Shown here: in pieces, positions 54,761 to 64,000 of the stretch
Numbering within the stretch: the first letter of the stretch is position 1
How the letters are laid out: each line of letters opens with the position of its first letter
Assembly (NCBI GenBank): GCA_029721515.1
Contig: CM056561.1
Span: 19,326,635 to 19,390,634 of the forward strand
Length of the DNA stretch: 64,000 nucleotides
Direction: 5' to 3'
Source of the DNA: Synanceia verrucosa
Taxonomy: Eukaryota; Chordata; Actinopteri; Perciformes; Synanceiidae
The notes under the pieces: generated by a model
Databases searched by the model: none
Seen by the model: the letters and a program-made list of their open reading frames with translations, nothing else
Told to the model about the DNA's origin: nothing
Program-made: the position numbers and the translations under genes

Positions 54761-55264
54761 CTTCTTATGCTTTATATTGTAAATAGTAGATGCACAGCAA
54801 TATGTGACCTCTCTCTTTTTCCCTACTGAGTAAAAATCTGATTGAGGAGAAAAGGTTTTTAAGGCCTACAGGTAAAATACAACTGATACAACAGCTAATA
54901 AAAGATGATCTGGAGTTAAATCTAAATCTTTGAGGACTGAGGGCAGTTTTAACTGATTTTTAAGTTTTAAGATTACAGTGTCGCTGGGGAGTAGAAGACC
55001 TTGGAGGGCACAATAGAGCAATTATGGGTTGTTGTTAGAATATTGGTCACAGTGAATTTTCTTCTTATCCACTTTGAGAATTCACCTTCTAACATGATTC
55101 CAGGCTCATTCTATGCAAAAATGAATGTTTCACCCTGTAATGACTTACTTTTCCTGGCCTCCTGGGGACCCGGGGAAACAACATTGACACCTTATCACCT
55201 CTTCTTGAGTTTGCATGTTAGCAAATAGCTGCTTATTTTACACATCCAGCAGACACAGATAGAT

Positions 55265-55430
55265 GTAGGAGTTTATTATTATTTTATTACATTATTCTCC
55301 CTGTTTTATCTCAGTTTTTGGCTTCCACCAAATCCTCTTTAGCTGCTCCACATGTTCACCAGCAGGTCGCTAATTCAAATTAGGGTGATACTGCTCTGTA
55401 GGTTCATCACTACCAGCCTCCTCTTTCACA
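55265..55430. repeat. Dispersed teleost repeat, copy 2
   Basis: Diverged partner of the element at 5600-5850 (TGTTCACCAGCAGGTCG, CTCTGTAGGTTCATCA). It lies in the 3' UTR intron of syp. Confidence 0.45.
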
Positions 55431-55709
55431 TTTTCACATTATTATTTGATACATGACTTTATTTTTACAGCCCATAACTTTTGATCATGTGTTCAATAAC
55501 TGGACAGAGCATTAAAATATTACTAGATTAAAATATTGATGATAAGTTGCTATCCAGAAGATATTATTGTAAGTACAGCTATTTCTAAATCAACCCTAGC
55601 TTCAATCATCGACTGAAATATATGCAGTGTTCTGTTTAAACCTATTCTAAGGATGTTCAACATTTTGTTTACACTCACCATCCTGCAGCTGTGGTTTGGC
55701 TGGACAGGC

Positions 55710-58700
55710 TCACATTTGATTAGAGTAGGAGGTGGGCTGCTGCTCATAGCCCTGGCTGTAACCTCCCTCCTCATTGTAGCCTCCCTGCTGGCCGTACTCG
55801 GGCTGGTAGCCTCCCTGGGAGCCGGCGTAGGGGTCCTGCTGAGCGTAGCCTCCCTGGGCGAAGGAGTCGGGGGCGGGCTGCTTCTCCTGCGATGGGACGT
55901 ACGTTCCAGAGAAGGCGGCCATCCAGCCGGTCTCCTTGAACACAAACCACAGGTTTCCTATCCACAAGATCAGGTTGATGAAGCCGAAAGCCTGTGGAGC
56001 AGAGTGGGAGATACAAGTTTATATGCTGACTGCATTTATATAGTTTAATTCATTGTGAAGTATCGGGGACCTACCACAGAGGTGTTGAGGCCGGAGACCT
56101 TGGGGTCGTAGACTTCACGGCAGTTATTCTCTTGCTCCTCACAGGCCGAGATGAAAGTGATGACCCTCTCTGGATCGGTGGCTGTTTTCACATCCGACAG
56201 ACCTTTAGCCCAAGCGCACGAGGACACGAGCCACATGAAGGCAAATACCGCAGACACAACGAAGTCCTGTGGATCAGACAACATGATCACTATTACAGCC
56301 AACAACTAGATATTAACTGCAACCCTGTTGTGTGAAAGCATGAATGAACTCACAATCTGGGCCCCCTTGCAGTTTTCACGGTACTTCTCCAGTATGAAAC
56401 AGTATACAGAGAGGGCTGCCATAGAGTAGAGGAAGGAAAAGACACCGATGGTGACAAAGAACTCAGCTGAAGAGGAGTAGTCCCCGACCAGGAACAGACG
56501 CTCGGGGTTCCCTCCCTTACAGGTGGGGGCATCAAAGTAAACCTGATGAAGCCTGAGGATGGCAGCACAAAGATGATGGAGATAGAAATGATGAAACGTT
56601 CATGGTGACACATTTCTCATACGAGAACAGCATCTAAGATTTTTTAATACAAGGTACTTCAATCATATTTATCGAGCTATTTTATACATTTGTAATATAA
56701 GCCTATAGAACTAATATATGAAATTTTATTTATCATTGTTAACATATATATAAAAAAATAAATATCAATAAGAAATGTGTTTTTTACAGTTTCTTTGAAA
56801 CATACGTTTGGATTGTATTTCTACAGTGTGAGATGAAACATACCTGAACGGATATTCAAATTCTACTTCTATGCCTAGATCACTCTCCGACCGGTTTTTA
56901 CACTCCACGCTCAACTTGAACATGCCAGAGTAACTGCCACATGTCGAGAAGGCGAAGATTGCAAAGATCTGTGGAAGAGAGGAAAGGGGAGGTAGAGAAA
57001 TCAGACAAGAAGAGCTTCAATGTCTCACAAATAATAAATAATATTTTTCCCTAACTGGTTGATGCCATACTTTATTCAACAGGTTAGTTCGGATAATGCG
57101 ACCATGTAAACTAAGAGCTCCAATGACAAAACGGCTGACAAGTGAAAGCTGCTCTCATCGCTTTAGCAGACTGCTGCTCCACCTCCAAGCTGAAAAATGC
57201 ACACAGAGTGCAAATCAATGCGGAGAAGGCTGTGCCTGTTGCCATGGTTACCATCGCAATTGGTTTTCTGTCGGCATTTGGTATTATTTCTTTGTATCTT
57301 TGTGGTGCAACAGTGATAGTGCATTTGTTCAGGGTCTGTGACGTCTTTCTTGAACCCAACAGTACAAACAGACATGCATGGGGATGAACACACACACACA
57401 ACAGATTAGTTGTGTCAGACTATTTATACCACGCCCACTCACCCCCACCCTACACTGCAGGCCAGATCCGATTGGGTGGAAAATCCAGCTATTAATCTGA
57501 CTGAGGTGCTCTACCATCTGTCACTGAGTACAAGCTACTGTAAAGCCAGTCACAACACACACACACACACACACACACACACAGCCACAGCCACACCCCG
57601 ACACGTGACACACACTTCCTGTAGTACTGTGTACACTAAACTATTTACAGTAATCTTAGTTCATGTGAATCTGAGGCTCGTTTGTTGGATTTAAACACCG
57701 GCTGCCTAAAGCAAACCTCATTGTGATCGCTTGACTCATCCTCCTCTGCTCCTGCACGGTTTCTTTTTTATTTCATTGTAATTGTCTGGTGTCCTCTTCC
57801 AATATGTAAAACCTCCCCCCCTGTTGTTGGCAGAGGGCTAATTAACAGGTTTTAATGATAAGCAATGCAAATGACTGTAGATGTGATAAAAGTGGCAGAT
57901 CTCGTGCGTGAGAGGAGGGTGCAGATAAACAACACAGTTGATTATTATTATGTGCCATCTGGAGAGGAGTTTTTGAGTTAAAATCCACCCTAAAATACAA
58001 AAAACTTCTGTTACAATCTTATTTGGAGCTACAAACACTGATCTTGCATAGGAAGCGTCTTTGTGACACTGTTTTAATTTTCAGCGCAACCTCCTAAGAG
58101 AGCTGGCTAACTTTAGTGCTCCTTAATAATTTTAAATATAATTAACAGTTTGATTGTTTGTCAGTTATTTGTAACAAATACAACCAAAGTGAATACAATC
58201 GACTATGTAGAATAGCCTACTGTGAACATTAGTTTGGTGTCCATTGCATATTATTCTCCATGTCACGTTCAGGGCAGTCTGTTAAAAAGATTGTTTTGTA
58301 CTTTGCTGTTGAAACCCAAAACTGCAGCAGCTGTCCAATCAATCAATACCTACAGCATATCACGACTGCAGTGTCGGCACAATCCCTCACACAGTGCACA
58401 TTTTATCCTAAAATATGTCATCATTGTATGTCATCCATCTTATTCTGTTTAGTGTAAATGCCTTATGGTACGGAGGCTGCTTTTATTTTTAAGAGCGAGC
58501 GTCCAAGTTTCATTTTGTTATGAGATAGTCACAAGTTAAGATTTCATGAGGGGAATCAATATGGAGATTCTTCGTGTGTGAGATATTTTGGAGAAAATTA
58601 ACACTAATGAGGGGTGGATTCTAAAGATAATCTCTGCAACAAGCCACACTGCTGCTTCCACTGAATCATCCTGCAGCGATACAATGATTATGACTCAACC

Positions 58701-61700
58701 AAACTGTTATGACAAATCAGGTGAAGGAGCAGAGTAGCTAGATAAATGTAAATATATCGACTCCACGTATGTTCTTGTAATAGCTCTGTCGTGCTGTGTT
58801 CAGGCACAGAGCTGCTAACATGCTCACAATGACATAATAGTTACCATCTTAGTTTAGTGCATTAGAATGCTAAAATTTGCTAATTAGTATGGGATGGGAA
58901 ATCTCTAATTAGTTTTGCAGGTATTTGATCATAAACCAAAGTAAAGGACTATTTGAACCAAGTTTGACGTGATGATTGCTCTAGTTATGGAATCACCAAA
59001 CCATTTCACAGCAATCCATCCAATAATGTTAGAGATTTCAGTCAGGACCAAAGATGGTAGCTTCATCCCTGCAGGACTCTGAACAGGAGGCGCCGAACCA
59101 CAATTAAGAGTTGTACTTTTATGGTGATAGATGAGTGGAAGGAGGAGGTGATGGGGGAGGAAGAAGAGGGTGAGCCAGACCGAGAGAAGAAATGGTGGCT
59201 TGCCATGTGTTAGGTGCCATGGTAACACTATTGGCAGCATCGCACCATGAGGAGGACGCAGAGGCTGGTTTCTACCCCTCCTGGTATGCTGGATGGTTGT
59301 CAGCTCTTCTGTGCTGAGAAGATACACAATCTGACACGCTCAGGCACAAACCATCTGTCTGCTGAGGCTTTTCTCACACTGCCTGTCTGTTTGTCTCTGT
59401 AAAACCTCATCCACTGATCAATAAATCAGCAACTGCAGAGCCCAACCAATCCTGTTATTCTCATATATACGAAATACTTACAGACAATATTGTTGGTATT
59501 TCTGTGATTTCTGTGTTTCTTGTTAGTTCAGCCATAGATGTAAATACTGATACACCTGCAATAAGCTATATTAGACATTTTAAGTTTTAACCCTAACCCT
59601 GCCTTGGTCAATATCATGTGATGACATTCATTATCCTCAAATTTGACCATTTTTGCCGAAAACATGAAATGATTCCCTGGTTCAAATGCAACTAAAATGT
59701 TCCCAACCTTTAGCAGCTTCTTATATGCCGACAGCACAAAATAAACACAAGCAGTGTGAGCTTTCACCAGACGCCAGGGAGTAATAACCACAGACTCACC
59801 AAGTGTCTGAAAAGCAAACAGCCCTCGAGCTACAACAAAATCAGCAGCCTTACTACGCATTAGGGACCGCAGGGTCCATGTTCTCACAAACAGCCTTTTT
59901 TATGAGTCAGAAAGTGAAATTTGTATGCAGATGGAATTCAGCAGAGCAGTGCCGTCCTGTAGCGGCGGAGGCAGGAGGAGGCTGCACTCTGTGGTTCAGC
60001 TTTATTTGGGAACTCAATGTCTTCCAACATCCATCAAATCTAGGCTTTGTCAGCACTATACCAGAGAGGGAGAGAGTGGGTGGGGGCAAAGCTACATGAG
60101 TCACACATACTGAGTACTGTTTAAATCTCACACATTTTTATCATTAAAATACAGAAAAGATCTTTATGAAATAATCACACATCCTTGACTGCTGTCAAAT
60201 GATCTGATCCATTTCCATTACTCCCATCAAAAACCCATAAAGAGGCGTAATTCTGCTGTAATGACGCGTCTTTTTCATCGCTGACTGTTTCTACTGAAAG
60301 AGGGGTAGGCTCCTCGCTCTCCCCTCTCCTTAAATACACTGCGTTGCTGGTCGTGTATGCCCATATTAATCCAGAATCCAGCAGCAGCTCCAGCAGCTCC
60401 TCCTCTAAAGTGACGCTGAGGCACGCTCTGACAGATGATTCACGGCGCCCTGGCTTGCCAAGCTGGGCTCCTGATTGGTGGTTAGCTTCACTGTGACCCA
60501 GGGAGGCAGCGATGAGGTGCTGGCACACTCACACAGCTCCAGGGAAGGACTACGGAGTCATTCGGTACACTCATGCATGCCTCTGACTGTTCTCTGGCAT
60601 AGCTGCAGAGCACAACACAGTGTGGGAATCTGTCAGCGTTGGCACACACATATTCATCTGGTCCTAGTGCATTCTCATGCTGAGGATCGGGGGCGCAGCT
60701 AAGAGGTATGGGAACCTTGCACAGAGAGGGCATCCCCTACTCAATTTCCTTGTCATCCACCCTCCCAAAATATATTCATCATTACACGCACATACATATT
60801 TAATAACATAGAGCTAAAAAATGAAAAGGATCAGGGCTGTGACTGATGTTTATCTAATCTGCCAATTATTTATTGATTAATCGTTTCATGGTTTTGTCTG
60901 TAAAACAAGAGAAAGTAGGGAAACACAAGCTCAAGGTGACCCCATGTAGCTTGTTTTGTTAGGGCGTCAGTCAAAAACACAAAGATTATCTGACAAATAT
61001 CATAAATTATAACAAAGAAAAGCATCAGATCCTCATATCTGAGGAGCCACCACAAGAAAATTATGTGTTTGCTTAAAAAAAGACTAAAATTAGTTTTAAT
61101 CTTTAGAAATGACATTGCCCACTACTGTATGTTGATCATGAATCAAACTGGCTTGCCGTCAAAACCAAGAACCACAAACCACAGCCGGTCAGAACCAGTT
61201 CAGTGTTGAACGTAGCATAACATAACATAAGAATAGACACATCTTTAGAGGCCCTCACTTCGCTGCAGGGCTTCTTGGGTAATTAGCACCACTATTCTCA
61301 CGACTGTGGTGCCCCAGCTGTAGAGAGAGAGAGAGAAAAGCTGCAATAGAGAGGCGCCACTGTTCACCCTGCGGCCGCTTCAGTACGATTCTGCTCTATT
61401 ATATGAAGATGTATCTCTGACTGTGGCACAACTTCCTTCATGTCTAATCTTCCAAAAACTAGAACTGCTCTTGATTAGATTAACCTGACTGGAAATAGGG
61501 ATTATTTTCCCTTTTAATTTGCAGATTATTTATCTTGTTTAATTGATGGAGGACAAAGAGCAGTGAGAAAAAGATGCCTATTAAGATTTAGCAAAGCCCA
61601 ATTTGATGGCATCATATTTTGTGCAACCAACAGACCAAAACACCAAAGACAATCAACTTATGATCATATAAAGACAAAGAAAATCCATAAATCCTCACAA

Positions 61701-62739
61701 TGGTGCTGCTGGACCTAAGGACCAAAAATATCTCCCAGATGCAGAAATACCACAATCCTTGAGCTACATTACATAATTTAGTAAATCTATGCTGCTCTCT
61801 TATTACATGACTAGTTGACTGGCTCCAACAGCTGGTGGAGGAGAACAAACACACAGAGGTAACAAACTCCTCGGTATACAGAGGTCACATCCTCACATAA
61901 GAAGGATCTTACAAATTGTCATTATATTCCTCAGTGGGCTGACATTGTGTTACTACAACAGTGACGTAACACATCCTGCTGGTGCCTCCTGCTCAGGCCT
62001 GCTGGGGCAGTATCACGTTACCAGGATACACCTCAACATTAAGCTGCTTATTTAAATACATTCATTTATTAGACATTTCAATGTGGAGGTACTGTAATGT
62101 TTCTAGAGAAAAGAATAAAAGTATTAAACCCTCATGACAGAGGGTTAAACTGTGAAGATTTCATTTGTGAATAGTCACATCCATTATTTAGCTGCTCCAT
62201 GCAGCTTTATGACCTCTGTGTGACAGAAGGTCATGCATCTGTCAGTTGGGGGCAGTTATTTCCAATGACACAAGCTCCAAGTGGTTTATCTATAGTAATA
62301 TTTTATTATATTAATATTTTATATGGGAAATGCTCGTGCATTAGTCCCATTTTTTGCCAATAAATATGTAAAATAGGGAATAATACTCACCCATTGTAGA
62401 ACTTTGATAAATCCCAGCGGTTGTTTCAGTACCGTGAACTGCCCTTGGGCCACCAACTGACAAAGCAAAAAAAAAAATCATCAATTAACAGTTTTTTTTT
62501 CACACTCTCTCTGTGTGTGTGAAATCAGCCTCTCTCAGCAGACCAGGCACTATGATGACGACATGAACCTAATTACCTGAATCTCATATATATATATATA
62601 GCTGCAAACACCTGCAGATGTTTGTTATCTGCAGGTGAATAAAAAAGTGACTCAAATGTCAGAGCTGGCATCTTTGTGGGGCCATGCTGCTGTTTACCTG
62701 CAGTACAGTCATTTCAATATTAAATGCTATAGCCTATAA

Positions 62740-62771
<32 letters not shown>

Positions 62772-63765
62772 GGGGGGGGTGTCAGCATTACAATTACACT
62801 AAAGCTGATTAACCGGCTGCTCTCTCTGCACACTTCCCAGCAGGTTTTTTTATTCATTCATTCATCATTCAGGTGAGCAAATATCGATAAATCTGAGAAA
62901 TCGACGACAAAATCACACATAAGAGGATGGAGAATTTGTGCGCAGGTGAATGCGACACCGCAAAGAAGGCGGTGTGTCCCTGTGTGCATCAATAAATGGC
63001 CGCACTGTGAAATAAGCAGCAGTGATGTGTTTTTCTCTCTGTACTTTCACCCTCGTCCATGTTAAACAAATGACGCATTAGCTGACACAATTAATGTCTG
63101 ACATAGGTGTTTTTTCTTTGTCTCGTTAATAAGGGGAGCCTCGTTGTTGTCATTTTTTTTGTCACAAACCCACACAGCTCTCTATCTGAGAGAGGGATGA
63201 GCTGTCAGCGGCCATGGAGGGATGCAGAGACCGTCCTCCTCCTCCTCGGTGTCAGGGCCTACTGCGGCTATCTGAACACACCGAGGGGCCTCGGTAATTA
63301 ATCACGATTTATTATCTTAGCAACAGCAGGGTGACTGAGATGCGAGCAAGTCCAAATCAATTAGCAGGATCCCCGGAGATGGCATCCTCTCCTTCCTTTG
63401 CGAGGTGTTATTGCTGCAGAAATCTCTGGACATCCCACACATTTTTTGGAGACGGATCGCTTCATCACACCGACTGCAGCATCAGTGGTGGAGCAAAAAA
63501 AGATCCACTTACGTCGCTCTTTGTCGCGTCTTTGCGATACATTTGCTCACTGATAAATGAATAAATCACAATTTGGACACCGAGGAAACCGAAAGCCCTG
63601 CATTGCAAAACATTTTAAGGTCGGCGGACACGTAGCACAAAAACATCTTAATTTGAGCGCGCGACACAATGTAAAAATAAACAAACGTAACACTCCGAAT
63701 TAAATAAAAGCGAAATATATAATTTACCAGCCCCCAAAAAGCCTTACCTGGTTTACAACATCCAT
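55710..63765 (-). CDS. syp: Synaptophysin, synaptic-vesicle tetraspan protein (6 coding exons)
   Basis: Exons 63748-63765, 62391-62456, 56844-56968, 56354-56552, 56075-56266 and 55710-55991 join in phase to 293 residues; human SYP has 313. It starts MDVVNQLVAQGQFTVLKQPL. Four MARVEL transmembrane segments are visible. The first lumenal loop keeps an N-glycosylation sequon (N53-R-S) and cysteines. Diagnostic strings are FLVGDYSSSAEFF, FAFMWLVSSCAWAKGLSDV and SGLNTSVAFGFINLILWIG. The cytoplasmic tail has GGYxxQ/YG repeats and ends PTSYSNQM, as in human (PTSFSNQM). Known role: abundant synaptic-vesicle protein that binds synaptobrevin and helps its retrieval. Exon 1 encodes only six residues. 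Intron 2 is 5.4 kb. After the stop, a donor at 55677-55678 indicates an intron in the 3' UTR, as in mammals. Confidence 0.96.
57554..57582. repeat. AC microsatellite
   Basis: About 14 AC units in syp intron 2. Confidence 0.95.
58795..59070. repeat. Teleost dispersed repeat (GATCATAAACCAAAGTA family)
   Basis: GAGCTGCTAACATGCTCACA, GATCATAAACCAAAGTAAAG, GGAATCACCAAACCATTTCA and CAGCAATCCATCCAATAATG occur in the order of a frequent fish repeat. It lies in syp intron 2. Confidence 0.5.
60833..61090. repeat. Copy of the GATTAATC-type repeat
   Basis: GGGCTGTGACTGATGTTTAT and TTATTGATTAATCGTTTCAT, followed by a diverged body, in syp intron 2. Confidence 0.5.
62457..63747 (-). other. syp: syp intron 1 (1.3 kb)
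   Basis: It contains a GT microsatellite followed by a G-run (62742-62781). No coding signal was seen. Confidence 0.5.
62742..62781. repeat. GT microsatellite followed by a G run
   Basis: About 15 GT units followed by nine or more G, in syp intron 1. Confidence 0.9.
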
Positions 63766-63911
63766 CTTGGCCGCTTACTCGCTGATAAGAGGATCAGAGG
63801 GGCGGAGGGAGGGAAGCGTCTCATCCGGAACAGCCCAAGGGAGGAAGACGCCCAGGAGGAAGAGCCGGACTGCGTCACGAGCGAGTAGGGCGAGGAGGAC
63901 GCCTTACGGCG

Positions 63912-63919
63912 TGACGTCA
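63912..63919 (-). promoter_or_regulatory. syp: Perfect cAMP-response element upstream of syp
   Basis: TGACGTCA, the palindromic CREB/ATF site, lies 147 bases upstream of the syp ATG in a GC-rich region that also contains a CCAAT box on the opposite strand (about 63959). The position suits a proximal promoter; activity is inferred. Confidence 0.5.
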
Positions 63920-64000
63920 GATAAAGCAGTGGACGAGTGACGAGTAGCGCCGTCCGACCAATCAGCGCGCTGCTTTATTCTAAAGGGGCTTATAATGCAG

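Larger units (their letters stand above)
56969..62390 (-). other. syp: syp intron 2 (5.4 kb)
   Basis: It holds an AC microsatellite (57554-57582) and two teleost dispersed-repeat copies (about 58795-59070 and 60833-61090). Open frames here lack splice-consistent or family-like sequence, and no nested gene was recognised. Confidence 0.5.

Noticed and set aside
60175..60528. 117-codon minus-strand frame in syp intron 2
   Set aside because: No recognisable domain and no phase-consistent splice sites; probably chance.

Overview
The window is vertebrate genomic DNA, almost certainly a ray-finned (percomorph-type) teleost. It has compact genes with GT-AG introns, many CA/GT and AT microsatellites, tRNA-derived SINE pieces, Tc1-like and piggyBac-like DNA-transposon remnants, and several short repeats familiar from teleost genomes. 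No prokaryotic, CRISPR or viral features were seen. All seven protein-coding genes lie on the minus strand; exon borders were assembled by hand from reading frame, splice-site and phase agreement.

Layout from left to right: an AT-rich repeat region with a Tc1/mariner-like remnant (1-2.4 kb); an FKBP12-type prolyl isomerase (4 coding exons, 2768-3991); an MFSD2-family lysolipid transporter (14 exons, 4908-11271); a single-coding-exon FAM110 gene, most like fam110a (12207-13466); prickle3 (11 coding exons, 15801-33297); plp2 (5 exons, 35774-40966); a tandem-repeat and segmental-duplication zone (41.4-43.8 kb); a divergent TCF/LEF-type HMG-box gene with a 22-residue tandem repeat at its C-terminus and an in-frame stop near its N-terminus (43726-46288); a repeat-rich stretch with an inverted pair of piggyBac-like MITEs and a fragment of a second HMG-gene copy (47.4-51.7 kb); and synaptophysin (6 coding exons, 55710-63765, with a probable separate 3' UTR exon).

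Prickle3, plp2 and syp are together on human Xp11.23, so the right part is a conserved block. Fkbp1 and fam110 recall human 20p13 (FKBP1A, FAM110A). Fkbp1 next to mfsd2 recalls human 2p23 (FKBP1B, MFSD2B). The left part may be a member of that paralogous set that kept an MFSD2 copy; this is inference.

The genes do not form one pathway. They are a membrane lysolipid carrier, a cytosolic foldase, a spindle/centrosome-type FAM110 protein, a planar-polarity LIM protein and two MARVEL tetraspan proteins, one of them the synaptic-vesicle marker. The most unusual locus is the HMG-box gene: degraded DNA-binding basic residues, a premature stop, an expanding 66-bp coding minisatellite, a C-terminal tail made of recently duplicated sequence, and pseudogene debris 5-6 kb upstream.
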